This document shows positions 25,870 to 35,166 of a stretch of 47,691 bases of DNA, one piece after another (position 1 is the stretch's first letter; every line of letters begins with the position of its first letter). This stretch comes from Nocardiopsis suaedae (lineage in GTDB: Bacteria; Actinomycetota; Actinomycetes; Streptosporangiales; Streptosporangiaceae): assembly GCF_027706745.1 (NCBI RefSeq), contig NZ_JAQFWP010000056.1, positions 1-47,691 on the forward strand, given 5' to 3'. The notes beneath the pieces are model-generated. The model was given only the letters and a program-made list of their open reading frames with translations, was not told the DNA's origin and did not search any database. Position numbers and translations under genes: made by a program.

Positions 25870-28472
25870 GCGAGGAGCGCGAGAGCACCGAGATCGCCGA
25901 GGGCGCCGGGCGCGTGCTGCGCGTGCCCGACACCGGGCTCGTGCTGCTGGTCGGGGTCTCCGGCTCCGGAAAGTCCACCGCCGCCGCACGCTGGTTCCGC
26001 CCCACCCAGGTCGTCTCCTCCGACGCCTGCCGGGCGCTGGTCAGCGACGACGAGAACGACCTGTCCGCCACCGGCGACGCCTTCGAGCTGGTGAACGCCA
26101 TCGTCGCCAAGCGCCTCAAGCGGCGCCTGCTGACCGTGGTCGACGCCACCAGCGTGCGCAAGGACGACCGCGCGCAGCTGGTGCGCATCGCCAAGGAGCA
26201 CGACCTGCCCGCCGCGGCGATCGTGCTGGACGTCACCGAGGGCACCGCCAACAAGCGCAACGCCGGGCGCACCGACCGGGACATCCCGCCCCGGGTGGTC
26301 TCCCGCCAGCGCCAGAACCTGCGGCGCGACCTCAAGCGCATGGACCGGGAGGGCTTCCGCCGCCTCCACGTGCTGCGCGGCGAGGAGGAGATCGCCGCCG
26401 CCCGGGTCGAACCCGAGCGGTCCTGGAACGACAAGCGCGACCTGGCCGGTCCCTTCGACATCATCGGCGACGTCCACGGCTGCCGCGCCGAACTGGAGGA
26501 GCTGCTCGGCAAGCTCGGCTACGGCGTCGAACGCGACGGCGCGGGCCGCGCGGTCGGCGCCCGCCACCCCGAGGGGCGCACCGCCGTGTTCGTCGGCGAC
26601 CTCGTCGACCGCGGCCCCGACTCCCCGGGGGTGCTGCGGCTGGCCATGGGCATGGTGGAGGCGGGCGACGCGCTGTGCGTGTCCGGCAACCACGAGGCCA
26701 AGCTCGTGCGCGCCCTCAAGGGGCGCAACGTCAAGCGCACCCACGGCCTGGCCGAGACCCTGGACCAGCTCGCCTCCGAGGACGAGGGGTTCAGCGCCCG
26801 CGCGCTGGAGTTCTGCGACCGCCTCGTCTCCCACTACCTGCTGGACGGCGGGAGGCTGGTCGTCGCCCACGCCGGGCTCAAGGAGTCCTACCACGGCCGC
26901 TCCTCCGGGCGGGTGCGCTCCTTCGCCCTGTACGGCGACACCAGCGGCGAGACCGACGAGTACGGGCTGCCCGTCCGCCACGACTGGGCCGCCGAGTACC
27001 GGGGCCGCGCCGCCGTCGTCTACGGCCACGTGCCCACACCCGAGGCCGAGTGGGTCAACAACACCCTGTGCCTGGACACCGGGTGCGTGTTCGGCGGGCG
27101 CCTCACCGCGCTGCGCTACCCCGAGCGGGAGACCGCCGCCGTCGACGCGCACGCCACCTGGTACGAGCCCACCCGGCCGCTGCGCCCCGAACCCGCCCCG
27201 GCGGCGACGGACCCCGGCGCGCCGGGCGTGGTGGACGCCGCCGTCACGGGCGTCCTCGGCCGGGGCGGCGGCACCGCCGTGGAGACCGCCCACGGCAGGG
27301 TGCGCGTGCCCGAGGCCAACGCCCTGGCCGCGCTCGAGGTGATGAGCCGGTTCGCCGCCGACCCGCGGTGGCTGCTCTACCTGCCGCCGACCATGGCGCC
27401 CGCGCCCACCTCCGCCGACCCGGCGCTGCTGGAGCGGCCCCAGGAGGCCTTCGAGCGGTTCCGCGCCGACGGGGTCGGCCGCGTGGTGTGCCAGGAGAAG
27501 CACATGGGTTCGCGCGCCGTGGCCGTGGTGTGCCGCGACGCCGAGGCGGCCGCGCGGCGCTTCGTGCCCGGCGCGCTCGGCGCCGTCTACACCCGCACCG
27601 GCCGCCCGTTCTTCCCGGACCCGGCCGCCGAACAGGAGGTGCTGGAGGAGCTGCGGGCCGGGCTGACCGCCTCCGGGGCCTGGGAGCGGCTCGGCACCGA
27701 CTGGGTCGCCCTGGACGGGGAGCTGCTGCCCTGGTCCGCCAAGGCGGAGGGGCTCATCCGGGAGCAGTACGCCGCGGTGGGCGCCGCCGCCCGCGCCGCG
27801 CTGCCCGCCGCGGCCGAGGCGCTGGACCGCGCCGCCGGGCGCGGCCTGGACCTGGGCGCCCTGAGCGGGCGGGTGGCCGCCGCGCAGGAGGACACCGAGG
27901 CCTTCAGCGCCGTCTACCGCCGCTACACCTGGCCCACCGAGGGCGCGGCGGGCCTGCGGTACGCCCCGTTCGCGGTGCTGGCGGCCGAAGGGGCGGCGTT
28001 CACCGGCCGCGACCACCTGTGGCACATGCGCTTCACCGAGGCCCTGGCCGAGCACTGCCCCCTGGTGCGCACCACCCGCTACCTGGTGGTGGACGCCACC
28101 GACCCGGACGCCGTCGCCGAGGCCGTCCGCTGGTGGGAGGGGCTGACCGGGGCCGGGGGCGAGGGCATGGTGGTCAAGCCCTTCGACGGCGCGGAGGCCG
28201 CCGGGGCCAAGGGGCTCGCCCAACCGGGGCTGAAGGTGCGCGGACCCGAGTACCTGCGCATCATCTACGGCGCCGACTACCTGCGCCCCGAACGGCTGGA
28301 AGGGCTGCGGGAGCGCCGCCTGGGCCGCAAGGCCTCGCTGGCCCTGCGCGAGCACCGCCTCGGGCTGGAGTCCCTGGCCCGGCACGCCCGGGGCGAACCC
28401 CTCGCCCGGGTGCACGAGCCGGTGTTCGGCGTGCTGGCGCTGGAGTCCGAACCGGTCGACCCGCGGTTGTAG
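25866..28472 (+). CDS. pnkp: Polynucleotide kinase-phosphatase-ligase Pnkp
   Basis: End-healing and sealing RNA repair enzyme of 868 residues. The N-terminal 5'-kinase has P-loop GVSGSGKST at 30-38. The central calcineurin-like 2',3'-phosphatase has GDVHG (201), GDLVDRG (244) and GNHE (274). The C-terminal ligase-like adenylyltransferase has QEKHMGSRA with Lys545 as the AMP acceptor, DGELLPW, and GEGMVVKPFDG. All three active sites look intact. Translation is coupled to hen1 through an ATGA overlap, as in other bacterial Pnkp/Hen1 cassettes, where the two proteins act as a complex on RNAs cut by ribotoxins. No toxin, RtcB or regulator gene adjoins it here. Confidence 0.96.
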   Translation: MSEERESTEIAEGAGRVLRVPDTGLVLLVGVSGSGKSTAAARWFRPTQVVSSDACRALVSDDENDLSATGDAFELVNAIVAKRLKRRLLTVVDATSVRKDDRAQLVRIAKEHDLPAAAIVLDVTEGTANKRNAGRTDRDIPPRVVSRQRQNLRRDLKRMDREGFRRLHVLRGEEEIAAARVEPERSWNDKRDLAGPFDIIGDVHGCRAELEELLGKLGYGVERDGAGRAVGARHPEGRTAVFVGDLVDRGPDSPGVLRLAMGMVEAGDALCVSGNHEAKLVRALKGRNVKRTHGLAETLDQLASEDEGFSARALEFCDRLVSHYLLDGGRLVVAHAGLKESYHGRSSGRVRSFALYGDTSGETDEYGLPVRHDWAAEYRGRAAVVYGHVPTPEAEWVNNTLCLDTGCVFGGRLTALRYPERETAAVDAHATWYEPTRPLRPEPAPAATDPGAPGVVDAAVTGVLGRGGGTAVETAHGRVRVPEANALAALEVMSRFAADPRWLLYLPPTMAPAPTSADPALLERPQEAFERFRADGVGRVVCQEKHMGSRAVAVVCRDAEAAARRFVPGALGAVYTRTGRPFFPDPAAEQEVLEELRAGLTASGAWERLGTDWVALDGELLPWSAKAEGLIREQYAAVGAAARAALPAAAEALDRAAGRGLDLGALSGRVAAAQEDTEAFSAVYRRYTWPTEGAAGLRYAPFAVLAAEGAAFTGRDHLWHMRFTEALAEHCPLVRTTRYLVVDATDPDAVAEAVRWWEGLTGAGGEGMVVKPFDGAEAAGAKGLAQPGLKVRGPEYLRIIYGADYLRPERLEGLRERRLGRKASLALREHRLGLESLARHARGEPLARVHEPVFGVLALESEPVDPRL

Positions 28473-28497
28473 GCGCGGCACCGCCGTCGCGCCGGTG

Positions 28498-28525
28498 CGC
28501 CGGTGCCCGTCCGCGGGCACCGGCG
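28498..28525. terminator. Terminator after pnkp
   Basis: A 12-bp perfect stem (CGCCGGTGCCCG pairing with CGGGCACCGGCG) with a 4-nt loop, 26 nt after the pnkp stop and just before the galE promoter. There is no T-run, as is common in GC-rich genomes. Confidence 0.85.
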
Positions 28526-28529
28526 TGCA

Positions 28530-28535
28530 TATGCT
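28530..28535 (+). promoter_or_regulatory. galE -10 box
   Basis: TATGCT lies 29 nt before the GTG of galE, right after the pnkp terminator. The -35 position overlaps the hairpin and is not recognisable. Confidence 0.5.
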
Positions 28536-28564
28536 GGTGGGCGAACCGACGAGGGGAGCTGCAC

Positions 28565-29584
28565 GTGAAGGTCCTGCTGACCGGGGGAGCGGGCTACATC
28601 GGCACCCACACCGCGGTCGAACTGGCCGCGGCGGGGCACGAACCGGTGGTCTTCGACGCGCTCTACAACAGCCGCCCCGAGGCGGTGCGCAGGGTGGAGC
28701 GCATCACCGGGCGCGCCGTCCCCTTCGTCGAGGGCGACTGCGCCGACCGCGCCGCCGTCGAGCGGGTCTTCGACGAGCACCGCCCCGACGCGGTGGTCCA
28801 CTGTGCCGGGCTCAAGGCGGTCGGCGAGTCCACCGAGCGGCCGCTGGCCTACTACCGCAACAACCTCGACGGCGTGCTCGCCCTGGGCGAGGTGATGGCC
28901 GAGCGCGGCGTGTTCCGCCTCGTCTTCAGCTCCTCGGCCACCGTGTACGGCGACCCGGCCACCGTCCCCATCACCGAGGACATGCCGCTGTCGGCCGCCA
29001 ACCCCTACGGTGCCACCAAGCTGTTCGCCGAGCGCATCCTCGCCGACGCGGCCGCCGCCGACCCGCGCTGGCACGCGGTCTCGCTGCGCTACTTCAACCC
29101 GATCGGCGCCCACCCCAGCGGCCTCATCGGGGAGGACCCGCGCGGCGTGCCCGCCAACCTCTTCCCCTACATGTCCCAGGCGGCCACCGGCCGCCGGGGG
29201 GCGCTGCGGGTCTTCGGCGACGACTACCCCACCCCCGACGGCACCGGGGTGCGCGACTACCTGCACGTGGTCGACCTGGCCCGGGGCCACGTGGCCGCGC
29301 TGGAGCACCTGGACGACGCCCCCGGCCACCGCGTGTACAACCTGGGCACCGGCCAGGGGACTTCGGTGCTGGAGGCGGTGCGCGCCTTCGAGGAGGCCAC
29401 CGGCGTGCCGGTCCCGCGCGAGGTGGTCGGCCGCCGCCCGGGCGACATCGCCGTGTGCTACGCCGACCCGTCGGCGGCCCTGCGCGACCTGGGGTGGAAG
29501 ACCGAGCTGTCGATGGCCGAGGCCTGCGCCGACGCATGGCGCTGGCAGACGCGGAACCCGGACGGGTACGCGGGCACGGAATAG
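28565..29584 (+). CDS. galE: UDP-glucose 4-epimerase
   Basis: SDR-type enzyme interconverting UDP-glucose and UDP-galactose; 339 residues. It has NAD motif TGGAGYIGTH at the N-terminus, VVHCAGLKAVGEST, the catalytic Ser region FSSSATVYGDP, Tyr-x-x-x-Lys in NPYGATK, and SLRYFNPIGAHPSG, all GalE hallmarks. GTG start with GAGGGGAG about 6 nt upstream. It stands alone with its own promoter, and a palindromic repeat lies downstream. Confidence 0.95.
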   Translation: MKVLLTGGAGYIGTHTAVELAAAGHEPVVFDALYNSRPEAVRRVERITGRAVPFVEGDCADRAAVERVFDEHRPDAVVHCAGLKAVGESTERPLAYYRNNLDGVLALGEVMAERGVFRLVFSSSATVYGDPATVPITEDMPLSAANPYGATKLFAERILADAAAADPRWHAVSLRYFNPIGAHPSGLIGEDPRGVPANLFPYMSQAATGRRGALRVFGDDYPTPDGTGVRDYLHVVDLARGHVAALEHLDDAPGHRVYNLGTGQGTSVLEAVRAFEEATGVPVPREVVGRRPGDIAVCYADPSAALRDLGWKTELSMAEACADAWRWQTRNPDGYAGTE

Positions 29585-29602
29585 CGGGGTCCCCTGGCCA
29601 CT

Positions 29603-29689
29603 CCCGTTGTCGGTCTCGGGAAGAACGGCCCGCGCTTGCAGCGTCGTTGTCCCCGAGATCAGAGCGTCGTTGTTCCCGAGATCAACGGG
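29603..29689. repeat. Dispersed palindrome copy B, right arm duplicated
   Basis: CCCGTTG near 29603 and CTCGGGAAGAACG form the left arm. The right arm occurs twice in tandem (29640-29662 and 29663-29685, 23-nt period, AGCGTCGTTGTYCCCGAGATCA), ending CAACGGG. A 3-nt insertion breaks the left arm. It lies 19 nt after the galE stop. Confidence 0.88.
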
Positions 29690-29748
29690 AATCCGGACAG
29701 GACCGAGGGCGGCGCCCCCGACCTCGCCGGATCGTGGTTACCGAACGG

Positions 29749-29777
29749 TAGTCAGCGTCCGCCCGCCGAACTATGCT
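29749..29777 (+). promoter_or_regulatory. Leaderless promoter of SSADH gene
   Basis: TAGTCA (29749-29754) and TATGCT (29772-29777) are 17 bp apart. The ATG begins 6 nt after the -10, so transcription probably starts on the A of the start codon. No ribosome site is present. Confidence 0.65.
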
Positions 29778-29783
29778 CCCCGC

Positions 29784-31358
29784 ATGGGTACCGACACGCG
29801 AACCACCGCAGAGCCCCCCGTCCTGGACCCCGCGCTGGTCGACCGCCTCACCGCACGCGTGCAGAGCAGCACCGGCCACACGGCGGCCACCCACGCCCCC
29901 TTCACCGGCAAGCCCCTGGCCGAGCTGCCGGTCTCCTCCGCCGGGGACGTCGCCCGCGCCTTCGAACGGGCCCGCACCGCCCAGCGCGCCTGGGCCGAGC
30001 TCACCCCCGCCGAACGCGCCGCACCCGTCCTGCGCTTCCACGACCTGGTGCTCGACCGCCAGCGGGAGATCCTCGACATCATCCAGCTGGAGACCGGCAA
30101 GGCCCGGCGCCACGCCTTCGAGGAGGTCTACGACGCCGCCGCCGGCCCCCTGTACTACGCCCGCAGCGCCCCCCGCCTGCTCGGCCGCCGCCGCGTCCCC
30201 GGCGCCATGCCCCTGGCCACCCGCGCCTACGTGCACCACCAGGCCAAGGGCGCCGTCTCGGTCATCACCCCCTGGAACTACCCGCTGGCGCTGCCCGTCA
30301 GCGACGCCGTCCCCGCCCTGCTCGCCGGGAACGCCGTCGTCGCCAAGCCCGACACCCAGACCGCCCTCACCGCCCTGTGGGCGATCGACCTGCTCATCGA
30401 GGCCGGCGTCCCTGAGGACCTGTGGATCCCCGTCATCGGCGAGCCCGCCGAGATCGGCGACCCGCTCATCGACCACGCCGACTACGTCGCCTTCACCGGC
30501 TCCAGCGCGGCCGGGGCGGCCATCGCCCAGCGCGCCGCCGCCCGCCTCGTCGGCTGCTCGGCCGAGCTCGGCGGCAAGAACCCGATGATCGTGTGCGAGG
30601 ACGCCGACGTCGCGTGGACCGTCGAGGGCGCACTGCGCTCCTGCTTCAGCAACGCCGGGCAGCTGTGCATCTCCACCGAGCGGATGTACGTGCACGACGC
30701 CGTCTATGACACCTTCGTGCCGCGCCTGGCCGAGGCCGTGCGGGACATGGAGCTGTCCACCGCCTTCGACTTCTCCGCCGACATGGGGTCGCTCACCTAC
30801 AAGCGCCAGTACGACCGGGTCGTCCAGCACGTCGAGGACGCCCGTGCCAAGGGCGCCGAGATCCTCGCCGGCGGCCGCCCCCGCCCCGACCTGGGCCCAC
30901 TGTTCTACGAGCCCACCCTCATGACCGGGGTCGAGCCCGCCATGGAGGCCTGCGGCGGCGAGACCTTCGGCCCCGTCGTGTCCATCTACCGCTACCGCGA
31001 CGACAACGAGGCCGTGGACCTGGCCAACGACACCGACTACGGCCTCAACGCCAGCGTGTGGACCCGCGACACCGCGCGCGGGCGCCGCCTGGCCGAGCGC
31101 ATCCGCTCGGGCACCGTCAACATCAACGAGGGCTTCGCCGCCGCCTGGGCCAGCTACGGCGGCCCCATGGGCGGCATGAAGCGCTCCGGCCTGGGCCGCC
31201 GCCACGGCGCCGAGGGGCTGCTGCGCTTCACCGAGCCGCAGACCATCGCCAGCCAGCACTACATCGGCTTCGGCGGCCCGCCCGGGATGGACTACGAGAA
31301 GGTGGCCGCGCTCATGACCACCGGGGCGCGGCTGATGAAGCGGTTCCGGCTCCGCTGA
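29784..31358 (+). CDS. gabD2: Succinic semialdehyde dehydrogenase
   Basis: NAD(P)-dependent aldehyde dehydrogenase superfamily, 524 residues, resembling the actinobacterial succinic semialdehyde dehydrogenase branch. Cofactor motifs ITPWNYPLALP and AYHHQ-like upstream strand are present. FTGSSAAGAAIAQ is the Rossmann loop, CSAELGGKNPMIV carries the catalytic Glu region, and SNAGQLCISTERMYV holds the catalytic Cys. GETFGPVVSIYRY near 390 is typical. The exact aldehyde is inferred from overall resemblance. It has its own promoter and is followed 48 nt later by guaA. Confidence 0.87.
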   Translation: MGTDTRTTAEPPVLDPALVDRLTARVQSSTGHTAATHAPFTGKPLAELPVSSAGDVARAFERARTAQRAWAELTPAERAAPVLRFHDLVLDRQREILDIIQLETGKARRHAFEEVYDAAAGPLYYARSAPRLLGRRRVPGAMPLATRAYVHHQAKGAVSVITPWNYPLALPVSDAVPALLAGNAVVAKPDTQTALTALWAIDLLIEAGVPEDLWIPVIGEPAEIGDPLIDHADYVAFTGSSAAGAAIAQRAAARLVGCSAELGGKNPMIVCEDADVAWTVEGALRSCFSNAGQLCISTERMYVHDAVYDTFVPRLAEAVRDMELSTAFDFSADMGSLTYKRQYDRVVQHVEDARAKGAEILAGGRPRPDLGPLFYEPTLMTGVEPAMEACGGETFGPVVSIYRYRDDNEAVDLANDTDYGLNASVWTRDTARGRRLAERIRSGTVNINEGFAAAWASYGGPMGGMKRSGLGRRHGAEGLLRFTEPQTIASQHYIGFGGPPGMDYEKVAALMTTGARLMKRFRLR

Positions 31359-31363
31359 GGCCC

Positions 31364-31369
31364 TAAACT
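31364..31369 (+). promoter_or_regulatory. guaA -10 box
   Basis: TAAACT begins 5 nt after the SSADH stop. The predicted transcript starts near 31376, giving a leader of about 30 nt with GGGAAGG before the GTG at 31407. Confidence 0.55.
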
Positions 31370-31406
31370 GGTGTCGATCCACATCTACCTGCGGGAAGGC
31401 CGATAC

Positions 31407-32993
31407 GTGTCCCTTGCCGGTGCTGGCGACAGCACGTTCGACACCGTTCTCGTCGTCGACTTCGGCGCGCAGTACGCGCAGTTGATCGCGCGGCGGGTGC
31501 GCGAATGCCACGTCTACAGCGAGATCGTCCCCTCGACGATGCCCGTCGAGGAGATGCTCGCCAAGAAGCCCAAGGCGATCATCCTGTCCGGCGGCCCCTC
31601 GTCGGTGTACGCCGACGGCGCGCCGCAGGCCCCCGAGGGCCTGTTCGGCACCGGGGTGCCCACGTTCGGCATCTGCTACGGCTTCCAGGCCATGGTGCAG
31701 GCGCTGGGCGGCACCGTCGCCCGGACCGGCCTCAGCGAGTTCGGCCGCACCCGCGCCGAGCTGGGCACCGACTCCGTGCTGTTCGCCGGGACCCCGGCCG
31801 AGCAGTCGGTGTGGATGTCGCACGGGGACTCGGTCACCGAGGCGCCGGAGGGCTTCCGCACCACCGGCACCACCGCCGGGGCGCCCGTCGCCGCGGTCGA
31901 GGACACCGACCGGGGCCTGTACGGCGTGCAGTTCCACCCCGAGGTGATGCACACCGAGCACGGCCAGGAGGTGCTGCGCCGGTTCCTCTACGAGGGCGCC
32001 GGGTGCCGCCCCACCTGGACCATGGTGAACATCGTCGACGAGCAGGTGGAGCGGATCCGCGCCGAGGTCGGCTCCAAGCGGGTCATCTGCGGGCTCAGCG
32101 GCGGCGTGGACTCCGCGGTCGCCGGGGCGCTCGTCCAGCGGGCCGTCGGCGAGCAGCTCACCTGCGTCTTCGTGGACCACGGGCTGCTGCGCAAGGGCGA
32201 GGCCGAGCAGGTGGAGAAGGACTACGTGGCCGCCACCGGGGCGCGCCTGAAGGTCGTCGACGCCCAGGACCGGTTCCTGGACGCGCTGGCCGGGGTGAGC
32301 GACCCCGAGGAGAAGCGCAAGATCATCGGCCGGGAGTTCATCCGCGTCTTCGAGCAGGCCGCCCGCGAGGTGGTCGCCGAGGCCGGGGCCGGGGGCGAGG
32401 AGGTCGAGTTCCTCGTCCAGGGCACGCTCTACCCCGACGTGGTCGAGTCCGGCGGCGGCACCGGCACCGCCAACATCAAGTCCCACCACAACGTCGGCGG
32501 GCTCCCCGACGACCTGGCGTTCACCCTGGTCGAGCCGCTCCGCGAGCTGTTCAAGGACGAGGTGCGCCGCGTCGGCGAGGAGCTGGGCCTGCCGCCGGAG
32601 ATGGTGTGGCGCCAGCCCTTCCCCGGCCCGGGGCTGGGCATCCGCATCGTGGGCGAGGTCACCCGCGACCGCCTGGAGGTGCTGCGCGACGCCGACGCCA
32701 TCGCCCGCGAGGAGCTCACCCGCGCCGGGCTGGACCGCGACATCTGGCAGTGCCCGGTGGTGCTGCTGGCCGGGGTCCGGTCGGTGGGCGTGCAGGGCGA
32801 CGGGCGCACCTACGGCCACCCCGTGGTGCTGCGCCCGGTCAGCAGCGAGGACGCGATGACCGCGGACTGGTCGCGGCTGCCCTACGACGTGCTGGCGGCC
32901 ATCTCCAACCGGATCACCAACGAGGTGCGCGAGATCAACCGGGTGGTGCTGGACGTCACCAGCAAGCCCCCGGGCACCATCGAGTGGGAGTGA
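31407..32993 (+). CDS. guaA: GMP synthase (glutamine-hydrolysing)
   Basis: Converts XMP to GMP using ATP and glutamine; 528 residues, normal length. The class I amidotransferase domain has [16 protein letters not shown], the nucleophile loop [10 protein letters not shown] with Cys, and the catalytic His-Glu in [11 protein letters not shown]. The synthase domain has the PP-loop [15 protein letters not shown]. The dimerisation domain ends with [12 protein letters not shown]-like and TIEWE. I chose the GTG after GGGAAGG; a GTG at 31371 is in frame but sits too near the -10 box. It completes the guaB-guaA route encoded in this window. Confidence 0.97.
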   Translation: MSLAGAGDSTFDTVLVVDFGAQYAQLIARRVRECHVYSEIVPSTMPVEEMLAKKPKAIILSGGPSSVYADGAPQAPEGLFGTGVPTFGICYGFQAMVQALGGTVARTGLSEFGRTRAELGTDSVLFAGTPAEQSVWMSHGDSVTEAPEGFRTTGTTAGAPVAAVEDTDRGLYGVQFHPEVMHTEHGQEVLRRFLYEGAGCRPTWTMVNIVDEQVERIRAEVGSKRVICGLSGGVDSAVAGALVQRAVGEQLTCVFVDHGLLRKGEAEQVEKDYVAATGARLKVVDAQDRFLDALAGVSDPEEKRKIIGREFIRVFEQAAREVVAEAGAGGEEVEFLVQGTLYPDVVESGGGTGTANIKSHHNVGGLPDDLAFTLVEPLRELFKDEVRRVGEELGLPPEMVWRQPFPGPGLGIRIVGEVTRDRLEVLRDADAIAREELTRAGLDRDIWQCPVVLLAGVRSVGVQGDGRTYGHPVVLRPVSSEDAMTADWSRLPYDVLAAISNRITNEVREINRVVLDVTSKPPGTIEWE

Positions 32994-32999
32994 CCGAAT

Positions 33000-33028
33000 G
33001 GGCCCCGGCGAGGCGATCGCCGGGGCCC
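33000..33028. terminator. Bidirectional terminator after guaA
   Basis: A 12-bp perfect stem (GGGCCCCGGCGA pairing with TCGCCGGGGCCC) with a 5-nt loop, 6 nt after the guaA stop, between convergent genes. Two or three AGCGGGGCCC repeats follow. Confidence 0.9.
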
Positions 33029-33071
33029 TTCGCCGTCAGCGGGGCCCTCAGCGGGGCCCTCGGCGGGACCG

Positions 33072-35009
33072 TCAGTCCAGCCGGATGAAGTCGGCGCGCT
33101 GCACCAGGGCGGGGTAGTCGAGCCCGCAGGAGCCCGCGTCCTCGCTGTCCCGGCGGATGTCCACGCTCGCCGTCGGCTGGAGGCCGCAGTACCAGCCGTC
33201 GATGTCCTCGACCACGTACCCGGTGCCGACCTTCTCCTCGTCGGGCATGTCCAGGTAGGTCTCGGTGGCCGCGCGGGCGGACGCGCAGGACACCTCCTCC
33301 GAGGTGCCGACGAGCATGGCCTCGCCCACCCGGGGGACGCCGCTCACGGTCCCGCACAGCCAGGTGTCCAGCTCCCCGTCGAACCCGGAGTACTCCAGGG
33401 TGACGGCCGGGTCCTCCGGGTCCGTGCCGTACTCCAGGCGCAGCGGGCGGCCGTCCTGCGCGACCCACAGGGAGAAGCCGTTCTCGGCCTCCCCCTCCGG
33501 GGCCGCCGCGGCTTCCGGGGCCGCCGCGGTGAAGGTGCCGGTGAACCGCGTGGCCGCGGCGCCGTCGACCTGCTCGTCGGCGCGCTCCTCCACCTCCATG
33601 CTCTCGGCGAGCTCGGTGAAGGGGGCGGCGACCGCGTCCCGGTCCAGCCGCTCCGCCCGCGGCGTGCCCTCGACCCGCACCCGCACGTAGTGGTCGGTCA
33701 GGCCCTGGTTCAGCGCGGGGTCGGAGTAGACACGGCGCTGCTTCCCGGCGCCCGACCCGGGCAGCCACATCGTCTCGGTGCCCGGCTCCCCCTCCTCGAT
33801 CAGCAGGAACACGTCCGGGTCGGCGCGGAAGACGAGCTCGGAGCGGCGCGGCTCGGGGCCGCCGTCGTCGACCTCCTCCTGCACCCGGTAGGAGCCGGTC
33901 TCCTCGACGAGGGCGACGATGCCGTCCACGACCTCCTCGGCGCTGCCCAGCTCGGGGGCGGGGGAGGCCGACGGGGACGGCGACGGCGCGGGGGAGCCCC
34001 CGGCGACCGTGCCGGCCGTGTACAGCCCGCCCACCCCGACGGCGGTGGTGCCCAGGACCGCCGCCGCGACGACCGCCGCCAGCTTCCCGCCGGGGATGCT
34101 CCCCATGGCGGCCGGCGGCGCGGACGCGCCGCTCCCCGAGGGGTCCGCCCCCGAGGCGCCCGCCGCGGCCTCCTGCGGTGCGGCGGCCGCGTCCCAGTCC
34201 CCGTCGGGCCAGCCCGCCGCCGTGCGGGCCACGTCGGCCCACACCCGCGACAGCAGGGCGCGCAGCAGTCCCTCCAGGTCCTCCGTCGGCACCGAGCGGA
34301 TGTCCTCGTCGACCGCGAAGTCCACCAGGCCCCGGTAGATCGCCTCGGCCTCCGGGCGCGCCAGAGGGCGCGCGTCCATCGCCGCGCTCAGCATCGGCCG
34401 CAGCGACGCGGGGACCCCCTCCAGGTCCGGGGACCCGTCCGGACCATAGGGGGAGCGGCCGGTCCCGGCCGCGGCGACCAGGGCGCCCCACGCCGCCACA
34501 TCGGCCGATTCGTCGGCGCCCGGACGCGGCGCGCCCGTCCCCTCCGGGCGCGGCCCCCCGGGGGACAGCACCACCCGGGACGGGCGCAGGTCGCCGTGGA
34601 CCACGCCGACGGCGTGCATCCGGGCCACCGCCTCGGCGGTCGCCGCGGCGAAGGCGAGCAGCGCGTCCGGCCCGAGGGGGCCGTGCGCGCGCAGGTAGGA
34701 CTCCAGGTCCGGCCCGGGGGCGTGGGCGGTGGCGATCCACGGCGGGTCGGCCGCCGGGTCGGCGGCGACGACCTCGGGGGCGCATACGCCGCCGGCCCCG
34801 TGCAGGGCGGCGGCGCGGTGGGCGAACGCCTCCCGCGCTCCGGGGTCGGCGGCGAACGCGGGTGCGAGCACCTCGACGGCGGCGCGGTGCCCGGCGCCGT
34901 CCAGGGCCCCGTACACGGTTCCCCAACCGCCCTGCCCCAGCCGGCCGGCCAGGCGGTAGGGGCCGATGCGCGCGGGATCGCCCGGCGCCGGCGGTCCGAG
35001 TCCGGCCAT
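33072..35009 (-). CDS. Transmembrane Ser/Thr pseudokinase
   Basis: Encodes 645 residues. Residues 15-230 follow the Hanks kinase layout: IGPYRLAGRLGQGGWGTVYGA is an intact glycine loop, but the VAIK lysine is Glu46 (RAAVEVLAP), the catalytic loop is HGDLRPSR (138-145, Asp kept, the metal-binding Asn replaced by Arg), and no DFG is found before DESADVAAWG. Catalysis is therefore doubtful. One membrane segment at about 309-331 leads to an extracellular Pro/Ser linker and a ~290-residue domain resembling LppX/LolA-like lipoprotein folds (TGSYRVQEEV, GTFTAAAPE), with paired Cys. The ATG has AAGGAAG 7 nt upstream. A role in sensing or lipid binding is inference. Confidence 0.82.
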   Translation of the reverse strand: MAGLGPPAPGDPARIGPYRLAGRLGQGGWGTVYGALDGAGHRAAVEVLAPAFAADPGAREAFAHRAAALHGAGGVCAPEVVAADPAADPPWIATAHAPGPDLESYLRAHGPLGPDALLAFAAATAEAVARMHAVGVVHGDLRPSRVVLSPGGPRPEGTGAPRPGADESADVAAWGALVAAAGTGRSPYGPDGSPDLEGVPASLRPMLSAAMDARPLARPEAEAIYRGLVDFAVDEDIRSVPTEDLEGLLRALLSRVWADVARTAAGWPDGDWDAAAAPQEAAAGASGADPSGSGASAPPAAMGSIPGGKLAAVVAAAVLGTTAVGVGGLYTAGTVAGGSPAPSPSPSASPAPELGSAEEVVDGIVALVEETGSYRVQEEVDDGGPEPRRSELVFRADPDVFLLIEEGEPGTETMWLPGSGAGKQRRVYSDPALNQGLTDHYVRVRVEGTPRAERLDRDAVAAPFTELAESMEVEERADEQVDGAAATRFTGTFTAAAPEAAAAPEGEAENGFSLWVAQDGRPLRLEYGTDPEDPAVTLEYSGFDGELDTWLCGTVSGVPRVGEAMLVGTSEEVSCASARAATETYLDMPDEEKVGTGYVVEDIDGWYCGLQPTASVDIRRDSEDAGSCGLDYPALVQRADFIRLD

Positions 35010-35166
35010 GAGCGTCTTCCTTACTAATGCGGGGAGCCCGCACGAGCACGGAAGGAGGGGGATGGGCTCGCACGGGGGGTGTCAGGCACGTATGCGAGCC
35101 GATCCTACGCCGAACCGGTGAATCGTAAGGGGAGATGCCAGTGAGATGGGCCCCGCCCCGGCCGGG

